A DNA stretch of 34,471 bases, taken from NCBI GenBank assembly GCA_009908945.1, contig JAAAOI010000268.1, forward strand, positions 1 through 34,471, in the 5' to 3' direction. Positions 1-7,561 of the stretch are shown piece by piece. Each line of letters begins with the position of its first letter. The first letter of the stretch is position 1. Source of the stretch: Bacteroidota bacterium (GTDB taxonomy: Bacteria > Bacteroidota > Rhodothermia > Rhodothermales > Salinibacteraceae). The position numbers and the translations under genes are program-made. Below the pieces are notes generated by a model, which was not told the origin of the DNA, did not search any database, and saw only the letters and a list, made by a program, of their open reading frames with translations.

Positions 1-108
1 CGCTCGCGTGCCATCAGCGCGGGCCGTGCTATCAGCCATTCCTGTCTCGCGCCCTGGCGGGCTACCCGTCGTTTTCGCCCCTCTCCAATGCACAGCAGCG
101 CATCCCGG

Positions 109-621
109 CTACTGCTCCCGGCTATCCACCACGGCGGTGCTGTTGATGCCGCCGCGCACGTTGTACTCGGTCTTTACGCGCAGGTACTCGGGGTTGCCCA
201 GCACGGCGTGCAGGTCCTGAAAAATGAGCGGCGTGAGCTCTTCCTGCGCGGCGCCGATGGTGCGCCACGAGACGATGTAGTATTTGAGGCTCTTTAGCTC
301 TACGAGCCAGTCGCCGGGCACGTACTCCACGTAGAGCGTGGCGTAATCGGGCAGGCCCGAGAACGGGCAGAGGGCGGAGAACTCGCCCGGCTCCGTTTGA
401 TACGTGACCACCTGCCGCGTCTCGTGTGGGTAGGGCAGGCGATCCAGCGCATCGGCCGCGCGGGTGTCGGGCGGCAGGAACAGCTGCACCTTGCCCTCGG
501 GCCGGATGCCGTATTGCTCCATGTGTTTCAGGGAGCGGCGGGTGTTCTCCACAGCCTCGCGCTCCAGCGCACTGAGCTGTTCTTCGAGGGCCGAGGCATT
601 GGGGGCGGTGTCGTCGGACAT
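109..621 (-). CDS. queF: NADPH-dependent 7-cyano-7-deazaguanine reductase QueF (short, YkvM-type)
   Basis: QueF reduces the nitrile of preQ0 to the amine preQ1 with NADPH, in the cytoplasmic queuosine precursor pathway. The 170-residue product has the short unimodular QueF layout. The nucleophilic Cys is at residue 85 (LCPFSGLPD), followed by Asp92, and the family signature E(S/L)K(S/A)hK is read as ELKSLK at 108-113. At the position of the usual His-Glu pair (FHE) it has Gln126-Glu127, so the His is replaced. An in-frame extension to 693 exists, but its 24 extra residues are Cys/Arg/His-rich and unlike QueF, so the ATG at 619-621 is preferred. It is divergent from queC, which supports the pathway call. 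The 151-bp gap between them shows no convincing preQ1 riboswitch. The family call is secure; normal activity is likely but the His change leaves some doubt. Confidence 0.93.
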   Translation of the reverse strand: MSDDTAPNASALEEQLSALEREAVENTRRSLKHMEQYGIRPEGKVQLFLPPDTRAADALDRLPYPHETRQVVTYQTEPGEFSALCPFSGLPDYATLYVEYVPGDWLVELKSLKYYIVSWRTIGAAQEELTPLIFQDLHAVLGNPEYLRVKTEYNVRGGINSTAVVDSREQ

Positions 622-772
622 AGCACGGTAAGCGTACGGGCAGAACACGGAGCGCGGGCGTGGGTGGCGCTCGCACGAGGAAACATGCGCCATCTTCCAC
701 GCAAGGAAGCCTTGGTCGGATTCACTGGTATGCGAACCCCTCTGTTGTCTTCTTCACCGCTTCTCGTTTCCC

Positions 773-1480
773 ATGCACACGCGCCCTGCCGATGCCACCA
801 CTGCGCTGGTTCTCTTCTCTGGCGGACAGGACTCCACCACGTGCCTCTTCTGGGCGAAGGACCACTTCGCTGCCGTGCACGCCCTCGGGTTTGACTACGG
901 CCAGAAGCACCGCGTGGAGATCGAGCAAGCCACGGTGATCGCGGAGAAAGCAGGCGTACCGTACACGCTCCTGGAGATGGAGGGTATCCTGGAGGGCTCG
1001 GCGCTCACCGAGCACCACAAGGACATGAACGCCGCGCACGAGCGGGCGCCCGACCTGCCGGCGTCGTTTGTGCCAGGCCGGAATGCGCTCTTTCTTACGA
1101 TGGCCGCCAGCTTTGCCTACAACCACGGCATCCACGACCTCGTGGGGGGCATGTGCCAGACGGACTACTCGGGATATCCCGACTGCCGCCGCGTTTTCAT
1201 CGACGCCACGGAAACGTCGCTCTCCCTGGCACTGGATCAGGACCTGCGCATCCACACGCCGCTCATGTACCTGACGAAGGCCGAGACGTGGAAGCTGGCG
1301 GCTGACCTCGGCACGGTAGACGGCTGCGACGTGCTGGAGATTGTCCGCCGCGACTCCCACACCGACTACAACGGCGACCGCTCGCAATTTAACGACTGGG
1401 GCTATGGCAAGCTCGACAATCCGGCATCAAAGCTCCGCGCCGCAGGTTACCGGGAGGCGGAGGAAAAGGGGTGGGTGTGA
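773..1480 (+). CDS. queC: 7-cyano-7-deazaguanine synthase QueC, zinc-site-less variant
   Basis: QueC converts 7-carboxy-7-deazaguanine to preQ0 using ATP and ammonia. The 235-residue product opens with the PP-loop pyrophosphatase motif SGGQDSTT (residues 16-23) and keeps GFDYGQKH, the PGRN segment and the GGMCQTDYSGYPDCR segment typical of QueC. The C-terminus aligns without gaps to the usual zinc-binding region (HTCYxGDR ... GYGCGxCPACxLR), but all four cysteines are replaced by Asp198, Lys213, Asn216 and Ser219 (HTDYNGDR ... GYGKLDNPASKLR). The rest of that region, including the LRAAGY tail, is intact, so a frameshift is not the cause. The ATG at 773 follows a pyrimidine-rich leader with no Shine-Dalgarno. 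The neighbouring queF argues for a queuosine role rather than the QueC-like proteins of defence systems. Whether zinc is dispensable here cannot be told from sequence. Confidence 0.92.
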   Translation: MHTRPADATTALVLFSGGQDSTTCLFWAKDHFAAVHALGFDYGQKHRVEIEQATVIAEKAGVPYTLLEMEGILEGSALTEHHKDMNAAHERAPDLPASFVPGRNALFLTMAASFAYNHGIHDLVGGMCQTDYSGYPDCRRVFIDATETSLSLALDQDLRIHTPLMYLTKAETWKLAADLGTVDGCDVLEIVRRDSHTDYNGDRSQFNDWGYGKLDNPASKLRAAGYREAEEKGWV

Positions 1481-1522
1481 GGCTGCGAACGTAACGATAC
1501 GCTACAGCGCACGAGCCCTTGC

Positions 1523-1804
1523 CTACTCTTCCATCCCCACCGAAAAGAGGTGCTCCAGGTCGTGCTGCGAATGGACCCGGAAGCCGATCAGCGTTTCCGA
1601 GCGCTCGATGCCGTCGAGAGCGCGGATCTGCTCCGTCACGAGCGTCGCCAGGGCCTCGGTATCCTTCACGCGAATGATGACGACGAGGTCGTGGCGGCCG
1701 GCCACGGAGTGCACCTCGCTAACCCCCTCAAGGTTGGCGAGCGCTTCAGCGACGGGCGTGATCTGGCCCTGGGCGACGTCGAGCAGTACGATGGCAGTGG
1801 TCAT
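1523..1804 (-). CDS. Stand-alone Lrp/AsnC ligand-binding (RAM) domain protein
   Basis: This 93-residue protein consists only of the C-terminal effector-binding domain of Lrp/AsnC regulators, with a beta-alpha-beta-beta-alpha-beta pattern. Family-like stretches are EGVSEVHSVAGRHDLVV and the later hydrophobic strand before GFRVHSQ. There is no helix-turn-helix, so it cannot bind DNA alone. Such free-standing RAM proteins form dimers or higher oligomers that bind small ligands, often amino acids, and may modulate a full-length Lrp protein. It lies 29 bp downstream of the GatZ/KbaZ-like gene on the same strand and is probably co-transcribed with it. It converges on queC with a 42-bp gap. The ligand and partner are unknown. 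Confidence 0.85.
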   Translation of the reverse strand: MTTAIVLLDVAQGQITPVAEALANLEGVSEVHSVAGRHDLVVIIRVKDTEALATLVTEQIRALDGIERSETLIGFRVHSQHDLEHLFSVGMEE

Positions 1805-1833
1805 GAGGAAGGGAGAGGTGATATAGGGGAGAG

Positions 1834-3120
1834 CTACGAGGCGACGGTGGAGGCCGGGGTCAAATCTGCGAGCAGCTGTTCGTTTAGCCCGATCAGGTTG
1901 AAGTGGTGGGCGTAGTGCAGGATGTCGGTTTCGATGCGCCAGCGCACGTACGATGCGGCCGGGTGGTGGTCGGCCACGTTAGCGTACAGGCGCTGCCGGG
2001 CCGCGTCCACGGCCGGGTGGGTCCACACGTAGCGGCTGCCGGTGCGGATGAGCCACTCCTGCCGCTCAGGCGCCAGTGCCTCAAACGCCCGGCCTTCCTC
2101 GCGAGGCTGCAGCCATTTGCGCCAGCGGTTGCTTTCGATGACGGCGTTGCGGAGCGCTTCCGGAAACCCCGAGTGGTGGTCGAGGCGTGCTTCCAGCCGC
2201 ACCAGATCCAGGAGCGCCTCGTACTCCACCGCCGAGAAGCCCGGCCCCACGTTGGCGCCCCCCATCCCGCTGATAGGATAGGCCTCGGGGTTGGCCACAT
2301 CATCCGTATAGTGCCCTTTGATGAGTGCGGGCAGCCGCTCTGCCGCCTGCGCGAGCGTCTGGGCTTGCGCCGGGTTGAAGTGGTCGCTGGCCAGCGTGGT
2401 GCCCACATCGCCCACCACAAAGCAGGGCCGCGGCAGGTGATGCGCCTCCAGGGCCGCTTCGAGGGCGTCCACATACGCCGTGAAGCGCTCCACACCCTGC
2501 AGGCCCCCGCCGGCCTCTTCCGTCCCGACTTCGTACGCTACCGGAGGCAGGTGGGCCTGCGCGCGCACGTCTTCCGCGTGCTGGAGGAGCTCCACCGTGC
2601 GCTCCACAATGGTTTCCACCGGGACGGGCGTACCCGCAGGCAGACGGCGGTCGACGGTGGGGTCCAGGTGCAGCAAGCGATACCCGGCCTGCAGGCAGGC
2701 CGTAATAGAGTCCTTCACCGCCGCCATCGTCTCCTCGTAGGGCCAGTCCTCCATCGCATGGAGGTCCTTCTTCCAGGGCCCGCCGTGGTCCAGGCAGAGG
2801 AAGATCGGCACGTCGATGCCCTCCCGCTCGCAGGTAGCCTCCACGTACGAGGCAAACGACGCCTGCGTCCAGCCGGTGTAGCCGCCGTCGGTATCCACCT
2901 GGTTAAGGGTGGCCGCGAACAACAGCGGCATGTCGGCTTGCTGGGCGGCGCTGAGGGCGGCGTGGGTGACCGCTTCGGAGTTGGGGCAGACGGCGAGCAG
3001 CGTATGCCGCCGAGCGCGCGGGCCGCGAAGAATGTTGACCACCCCATCCAGCGTGGAACGGCCAGCCTGGCGTAGCAGAGCATCAAGACGGGATGCGCGC
3101 GGCGTGTCGGCTACCTGCAT
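1834..3120 (-). CDS. GatZ/KbaZ-like class II tagatose-1,6-bisphosphate aldolase accessory subunit
   Basis: This 428-residue protein belongs to the GatZ/KbaZ family, known in enterobacteria as the non-catalytic subunit that stabilises the class II tagatose-bisphosphate aldolase GatY/KbaY. Recognisable family blocks are LNQVDTDGGYTGWT (GatZ: SNQVNQFGGYTGMT), LDHGGPW (DHLGPN), the LLHLDPT segment, the GTEE block after PPVAYEV, and VGPGFSAVEYEALLDL near residue 280 (GatZ: VGPALTFALREAIF). The length matches the family (about 420). No GatY/KbaY catalytic partner is visible in the window, so it may act with a partner elsewhere or have its own sugar-phosphate role. The ATG at 3118-3120 is the only sensible start. 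The downstream gene is the small RAM-domain protein. Family assignment is good; the substrate is not determined. Confidence 0.85.
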   Translation of the reverse strand: MQVADTPRASRLDALLRQAGRSTLDGVVNILRGPRARRHTLLAVCPNSEAVTHAALSAAQQADMPLLFAATLNQVDTDGGYTGWTQASFASYVEATCEREGIDVPIFLCLDHGGPWKKDLHAMEDWPYEETMAAVKDSITACLQAGYRLLHLDPTVDRRLPAGTPVPVETIVERTVELLQHAEDVRAQAHLPPVAYEVGTEEAGGGLQGVERFTAYVDALEAALEAHHLPRPCFVVGDVGTTLASDHFNPAQAQTLAQAAERLPALIKGHYTDDVANPEAYPISGMGGANVGPGFSAVEYEALLDLVRLEARLDHHSGFPEALRNAVIESNRWRKWLQPREEGRAFEALAPERQEWLIRTGSRYVWTHPAVDAARQRLYANVADHHPAASYVRWRIETDILHYAHHFNLIGLNEQLLADLTPASTVAS

Positions 3121-3455
3121 GGCAGTGGAGGCTCGGCGAGAAAGACAGACAGGATGTCGATCTGTGGCAGCCTTTGTACCACAGGCCTGGGGGGAGGTTT
3201 AGGTCTTGCTCCGGGGCCCGGGCATGCGCGCCTTCTGGCGTGCACCGGCATGCGCCAAACCTGGGGGCTTTCTTTAGCGCATGTGCCCGCCTTTCACGGG
3301 TGAAACCGCTATGGCTGCACAAGCCAGCTTGATGCTACTTTCACCCCTGTTGCGCAGAAGGAGCTATGTGGCAAAAATGGCACCCAAGCGAAAAAAGGTG
3401 TATCATGCAACGTCTCCCTACTTTCCACGAGGCTGTCCGATAAGGTCTGTTTGCC
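3121..3455. other. 335-bp gene-free divergent spacer between the aldolase-like gene and the T6SS locus
   Basis: No supportable gene lies here, and the spacer must hold the start signals of both flanking units. It contains a hairpin (3225-3232 with 3237-3244, loop TTCT, one G-U pair), a perfect short inverted repeat TTTCAC-GG-GTGAAA (3292-3305), and an A-rich stretch from about 3371 to 3397 just upstream of tagH. A 13-base string at 3363-3375 is identical to the reverse complement of the tandem-repeat unit found after vgrG. No clean -35/-10 pair and no sigma-54 GG-N10-GC element was seen before tagH. Confidence 0.5.
3292..3305. promoter_or_regulatory. Perfect inverted repeat TTTCAC-GG-GTGAAA, possible operator
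   Basis: This 6-bp palindromic half-site pair with a 2-bp centre lies 150 bp upstream of the tagH start, in the long divergent spacer. Such a short symmetrical element could be a dimeric regulator site controlling the T6SS or the aldolase-like operon. There is no direct support beyond its symmetry and location. Confidence 0.25.
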
Positions 3456-4682
3456 ATGACATTTAAGCTTTTCGTTTCCCGCACGAGTGAAGATCAGGCG
3501 GCCGAAGTATACCGGTTCGAGGAGGAGGTCGTGCAGATTGGGCGGGGGGCAGGCAACGACCTGCAGCTGACCGACGACACGCGGGTCGTGAGCACACGGC
3601 ACGCCGAGATTCGGGCGGAAGAAGGGGGGTGTCAGGTGGTGGATTTGAACAGCAAGAACTTCACGTACCTGAACGGTGAACGGCTGCGGCCCCAGCAGGG
3701 CTATCCGCTGACACCGGGCGCTGTGCTGAGGATGGGAGACTTTGAGCTGCAGTTTCAGCCAGAGCAGCCGGCAGTTGCGGCGGCGCGCGGTGCAGATGAC
3801 GAACGCACCGTCTTCGCGGCCAGCTTCGAGAATCCGTTTGAAGACGATGCCGCCGTACTGGCAGCCGCCGTAGAGCGCATGCGGGCGGCGTATGCCGACG
3901 AGGCGCCAAGCCGCCGCGCGGATGCGCTGCGTGATGCCCTCACCACCGCCTTTGACGAGGCGCCCGGCAGCCACGCCCTCGATGGGGTGTTGGCCGCTGT
4001 GCTGGGCGCCGGCAATGTGCCTGCCGCCGCGGCTGCCTCAGGCGCTGTGGCTGCCCCGATGGCGGCCTCCACCCCCAAGCCGGAGCCCGCACCGGCCCCC
4101 CCATCGCCTCCTCCGAAGCAGCCACCGGCCCCACGGGCGGTGCCGTCTACCGAAGGCGCCTCGGCCAGCCGTATCGACCTGCTCATCGACACGCTGCTCC
4201 GCGTCGTCGCGCGCATGGCCGAGGTGCCGTGGCGCTTCCGGCACGAGTTCATCGGGCAGACGATCATGCAGTCGGAAGAGGCGGCGTTTATCTACAGTGG
4301 CGACGCGGACGCGCTCCGCGGGCATCTGCTGAACCCTACCGTACCAGACCAAGCCGCCCGTCACCGCCTCCAGTTGCTCGAAGACGCCCTGGAGGATTTG
4401 CTGGTGCATCAACTGGCCCTGCTGGATGGCTACAAGGCCAGCGTGCAGAAGGGTATGCACCGGTTTTTGGAGGATGTCGACCCAGCGCCTGTGGCCCAGG
4501 AGCTGGCCGAGGAGTCGGCGCTGTACCGGTTCCTCGCGGTGCTGGCCCAGGCCAGGGCCGCCGAAACCATTATCGAGCGCTGCGAAACCTTGCGCCAGGA
4601 AGACTGGGCCGTGGTCGAGCGCCGCATCTTCCGTCCGGCCTTCATCAAAGCCTACCTGGCCCGTATGACGGCCGCTGATTGA
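3456..4682 (+). CDS. tagH: T6SS-associated FHA-domain protein TagH (Fha-type)
   Basis: This 408-residue cytoplasmic protein is the first gene of the T6SS run. Residues about 5-100 form an FHA phosphothreonine-binding domain, with Gly29-Arg30 (IGRG), the S-x-x-H element at 46-49 (VSTRHAEI) and the NFTYLNG turn. A Pro/Ala-rich linker (roughly 190-232) leads to an alpha-helical C-terminal domain (about 235-405) of the T6SS TagH/Fha type, with segments such as FRHEFIGQTI and the terminal FRPAFIKAYL. In Pseudomonas, Fha1 is phosphorylated by PpkA and promotes assembly; here tagF lies downstream and a second FHA gene sits at the right end, but no kinase or phosphatase is in view. It starts at ATG 3456, preceded by the 335-bp spacer, and is followed 90 bp later by tssJ. 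Confidence 0.9.
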   Translation: MTFKLFVSRTSEDQAAEVYRFEEEVVQIGRGAGNDLQLTDDTRVVSTRHAEIRAEEGGCQVVDLNSKNFTYLNGERLRPQQGYPLTPGAVLRMGDFELQFQPEQPAVAAARGADDERTVFAASFENPFEDDAAVLAAAVERMRAAYADEAPSRRADALRDALTTAFDEAPGSHALDGVLAAVLGAGNVPAAAAASGAVAAPMAASTPKPEPAPAPPSPPPKQPPAPRAVPSTEGASASRIDLLIDTLLRVVARMAEVPWRFRHEFIGQTIMQSEEAAFIYSGDADALRGHLLNPTVPDQAARHRLQLLEDALEDLLVHQLALLDGYKASVQKGMHRFLEDVDPAPVAQELAEESALYRFLAVLAQARAAETIIERCETLRQEDWAVVERRIFRPAFIKAYLARMTAAD

Positions 4683-4772
4683 CCGGCGCGCACGGACGGT
4701 CACCACATGACCGGTCGCGCTCTGGCCTTGTGCTACGTTACACCTACGCTCACCGCCTGACTGTTTTCGCTT

Positions 4773-5282
4773 ATGTCCCCTGCTTGCTCCCGTCAATGCC
4801 TCCTCCACCGCACCGGGGCCCTTGTAGCAGCCGGGCTACTGCTGGTGCTCGTCCTTTCGGCCTGCGGCTCCTCCGATCCCCTGCGATTGCCGCTTTCGCT
4901 CGAAGGGGCGCCCTCGATGAACAGCGGGGGCAACGCGGCGGTGGTGCGGGTCTATCAGTTGGCCAGCAGCACCACCTTCCGGCAGGCGCCTATCGAGTCC
5001 TTTTGGCAGGATGACGAGGGCCTGCTCGGCCGCGATCTGGTAGTGCCCAAAGTGGAGCGCACGCTGTACCCGGATGATGTGGAAGAGATCACGCTCGAGA
5101 TCCACGAAAATACGCGCTACATCGCGATCGCCGTGGATCTGCGCGACCCGGATGCCGACCACTGGCGCCAGCTCTTCACCGTGGAAGAAGTCGGGGAAGG
5201 GCAACCGTTTGTGGTGGAGGTCGGCGAGCGGCGCCTGCGGCTGGCGCTGCATCCCACACCATCCGAGGGGCGCGCGCTATGA
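4773..5282 (+). CDS. tssJ: T6SS outer-membrane lipoprotein TssJ
   Basis: TssJ is the outer-membrane lipoprotein of the TssJLM envelope complex and binds the periplasmic C-terminus of TssM. The 169-residue product has a lipoprotein signal peptide: a basic start, a hydrophobic core at about 16-28, and lipobox LSAC with Cys31 as the lipidation site. The mature part is a small beta-sandwich with the family-like segment VRVYQLASSTTFRQAPIESF followed by a DDEGLLG element, then beta strands ending in the VEVGERRLRLAL stretch. It ends 74 bp before tssK. The TssJ-K-L-M order fits. The ATG at 4773 gives a well-formed signal peptide and is preferred. Confidence 0.9.
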   Translation: MSPACSRQCLLHRTGALVAAGLLLVLVLSACGSSDPLRLPLSLEGAPSMNSGGNAAVVRVYQLASSTTFRQAPIESFWQDDEGLLGRDLVVPKVERTLYPDDVEEITLEIHENTRYIAIAVDLRDPDADHWRQLFTVEEVGEGQPFVVEVGERRLRLALHPTPSEGRAL

Positions 5283-5356
5283 ATGGCTTTATCAACTCTT
5301 TACGCGTGATAACTATTTTCGCATGATACGCTCATGATTCCCTGAAGGGTCGCCTT

Positions 5357-6721
5357 ATGTCTCAGTTTCATAAACGTGTGGTGTGGTACGAAGGGATGAC
5401 CCTTGACCCCCATCATTTTCAGCAGTGGGACCGCCACGTGGTCCAGCAGTTGCATACCCGGATGCAAGCGGTGATGGCGCGCGGATGGGGGTTCACGGAG
5501 CTGGGCATCGACCGGGACCGGTTGGCCAACGGAACGCTGGCGCTGACACGCTGCCGCGGGGTCATGTCCGATGGGTTGGTGTTCGACATCCCGGACACGG
5601 ATCCACTGCCTGAGCCACGAGCGGTGGAGGAGGCCTTCCCGGCCACGGCGGAGGTGCTGGAGGTGGCCCTCGCCGTGCCTGCGCACCGCACGGACGGCGG
5701 CAACATCGAGCGCGCGGGCAGTCCGGCTGGCCGCGAGCCCCGCTTCACCACCGAGACGCTGACGCTGCCCGATGATACCACGGGCGCCGACGAGCGCCCG
5801 GTGGAGGTGGCGCACGGGTGCTTCCGCCTCCTCTTTGGCGGCGAGCCGCAGCAGGCCCTCCGCACGATGAAGCTGGCCGAGGTGGTCCGCACCTCCAGCG
5901 GGGCCTATCAGCTCCGGGACGGGTTCATCCCGCCGTGCCTTTTTATGGAAGCCTCCGACGTGCTGATGCGCTTGGCGCGCCGCCTGCTGGAGGTGATGGT
6001 GACGCGCAGCGCGGAGCTGACCAGCCGAGCCCGCGGCATCCGGCAGCAGCGGGAGGTGTCGGTGGCCGACGTCACGGCGCTGGGGCTGGCCAGCGCGATC
6101 AACACGTACCTGCCCGTGGTGAAGCATCACCACGCCTCGGGCACGTCGCACCCCGAGGCCTTCTTCGAGGTGATGCTGGAGCTCGGCGGGCAGCTCTCCA
6201 TCTACGCCGACGCCAAGCCCCTCCCGGTGCGTGACTTCCCCGTGTACGACCACGGCGCCCCGTCCGCGCCGTTTGCCACGCTGGACACCGCCGTGCGCGA
6301 AATGCTGGGCGGTGCGGCCCCGCCTTCCAACTTTACTGAAGTCCCGCTGAGTACCTCCGGTGAAAACCTCTACACCGCCACGTTGGAGGCTGCGATGCTT
6401 TCCGGCAGTGCGCTGTACCTGTTGGCCCGGAACGGGTCCATGCCCGCCCACCGCCGAGCAGCTGAGCTGCCCCTGATGCTGCGCATTGCCTCCCCTGACA
6501 CCATCGACCCGGTGCTGCGCAGCTACACCCGCGCCCTTCCCGTCGATCATGCGACGACCCTGCCTGGCGGCGTCCCCGTGGACGAGGAAGCCACCTACTT
6601 TCAGCTGCAGCAGACGGGCCCGTTCTGGGAGGCCATCACCAAGGAGCAGGCGTTGGCCCTCTATGTGCCGCCCGATTTTCGGGACGTGTCCTTCGACCTG
6701 ATTGCCGTCAAAACCGCATAA
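5357..6721 (+). CDS. tssK: T6SS baseplate-membrane connector TssK
   Basis: TssK trimers connect the TssEFG baseplate to the cytoplasmic parts of TssL and TssM. The 454-residue protein starts with the hallmark N-terminal block VVWYEGMTLDPHHFQQWD, matching the TssK (VasE/ImpJ) family. The central neck region has PPCLFMEASDVLMRLARRL, and the C-terminal head ends in FYVP-like residues (ALYVPPDFRDVSFDLIAVK). Its length is normal (about 440-460). It lies between tssJ and tssL in the usual order. A weak purine stretch (GAAGGG) precedes ATG 5357. No anomaly seen. Confidence 0.95.
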   Translation: MSQFHKRVVWYEGMTLDPHHFQQWDRHVVQQLHTRMQAVMARGWGFTELGIDRDRLANGTLALTRCRGVMSDGLVFDIPDTDPLPEPRAVEEAFPATAEVLEVALAVPAHRTDGGNIERAGSPAGREPRFTTETLTLPDDTTGADERPVEVAHGCFRLLFGGEPQQALRTMKLAEVVRTSSGAYQLRDGFIPPCLFMEASDVLMRLARRLLEVMVTRSAELTSRARGIRQQREVSVADVTALGLASAINTYLPVVKHHHASGTSHPEAFFEVMLELGGQLSIYADAKPLPVRDFPVYDHGAPSAPFATLDTAVREMLGGAAPPSNFTEVPLSTSGENLYTATLEAAMLSGSALYLLARNGSMPAHRRAAELPLMLRIASPDTIDPVLRSYTRALPVDHATTLPGGVPVDEEATYFQLQQTGPFWEAITKEQALALYVPPDFRDVSFDLIAVKTA

Positions 6722-6790
6722 GCCCCACGGAAGCCCCGTTATCCGCGCCGCCCGCTGCTCACGTGCCTCTCGCCCAACCCCTGCCGCCCC

Positions 6791-7513
6791 ATGGCTGGTT
6801 CTGCTGCCTCCACCGATCTGCTCTTCGACCCCTCTGCCGTCCGGCGGCTTTCGACGGTCTACTCCGACTGTTTTGCCCTCATATTGCAACTGCGGGCCAC
6901 GGAAGACTTCGGCCCGCCTGAGACCCTCCGTGCGCGCCTGAAGGAGCTTCTGCAGGAGGCCGAGCGCGCGGCGCAGGGGCAGGGCATCTCCGCCGCCGAA
7001 ACGCGCTCGGCCAGCTTCGCCCTGGTTTCGTTCATCGACGAAACCATCTTGTCCTCCAACTGGCCGCACAAGGAATCCTGGCTCACCGACCCGCTGCAGA
7101 AAGAGCGCTACGACCGAACGGACGCCGGGGAGGAATTCTTCAGCCGCGTAGAAGAAATGCTCAGGCATCCCCAACGCGATGCGGAAGTCCTGGAGGTCTA
7201 CTATCTGTGCATGACGTTAGGCTTTAAGGGCAAGTACCAGCTGCACAGCCAGGGGCAGCTGCGCGCCTTGATCGAGACGATTCGCGAGCAACTGCGGAAG
7301 GCCCCCGGCTTTACGGCGGCCACCCTTGCGCCCCACGGCACGCCCGAGGACCAGGCAGCGGCCGCATTTAAAAGCAGGCTGCCTACGTGGGTGGTGCTGG
7401 CGCTGGCCGGCGCGCTGGCGCTGGTGATCTACGTGGCGATGAGCTTCTACATCGAAAGCGTCGCGAACAGCGCGGCGGCATCCATCGAAGCGGTGGCCTC
7501 CGTGCTCTCTTGA
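6791..7513 (+). CDS. tssL: T6SS inner-membrane protein TssL (DotU/IcmH-type, short form)
   Basis: TssL is the DotU-like inner-membrane partner of TssM and contacts TssK in the cytoplasm. The 240-residue product has the cytoplasmic all-helical domain, with the family signature around ASFALVSFIDETILSSNW (about residues 76-93) and the YYLCMTLGFKGKY block (about 137-149). A single C-terminal transmembrane helix follows (about 199-218: VVLALAGALALVIYVAM), then a very short periplasmic tail. There is no OmpA/peptidoglycan-binding extension, so anchoring to the cell wall must come from another protein or be absent. No Shine-Dalgarno precedes ATG 6791. tssM follows after 48 bp. Confidence 0.94.
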   Translation: MAGSAASTDLLFDPSAVRRLSTVYSDCFALILQLRATEDFGPPETLRARLKELLQEAERAAQGQGISAAETRSASFALVSFIDETILSSNWPHKESWLTDPLQKERYDRTDAGEEFFSRVEEMLRHPQRDAEVLEVYYLCMTLGFKGKYQLHSQGQLRALIETIREQLRKAPGFTAATLAPHGTPEDQAAAAFKSRLPTWVVLALAGALALVIYVAMSFYIESVANSAAASIEAVASVLS

Positions 7514-7561
7514 AGCTGATGCTGGCCGCTCCCTCTGTTTTCTCTTAACGCAAACGACGCT

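Noticed and set aside
1-108. Possible gene end or terminator at the left edge
   Set aside because: No frame with family features and no clean stem with T-run; nothing supportable seen.
622-693. N-terminal extension of QueF
   Set aside because: Extra 24 residues are Cys/Arg/His-rich and outside the family length; ATG at 621 suffices.
622-772. preQ1 riboswitch between queF and queC
   Set aside because: No convincing short stem with the A-rich tail and conserved loop of preQ1-I/II could be drawn in either direction.
1893-3075. Open frames overlapping the KbaZ-like gene on both strands (e.g. 1903-3075 plus strand)
   Set aside because: No family features; the minus-strand KbaZ-like frame has clear conserved blocks.
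3376-3400. Sigma-54 promoter before tagH (TGGCAC at 3378)
   Set aside because: The -24-like TGGCAC is not followed by GC at the required spacing; no GG-N10-GC element.
4697-4713. Inverted repeat CGGTCA-CCACA-TGACCG between tagH and tssJ
   Set aside because: Only 6 bp of stem in high-GC DNA and no T-run; too weak to call a terminator or operator.
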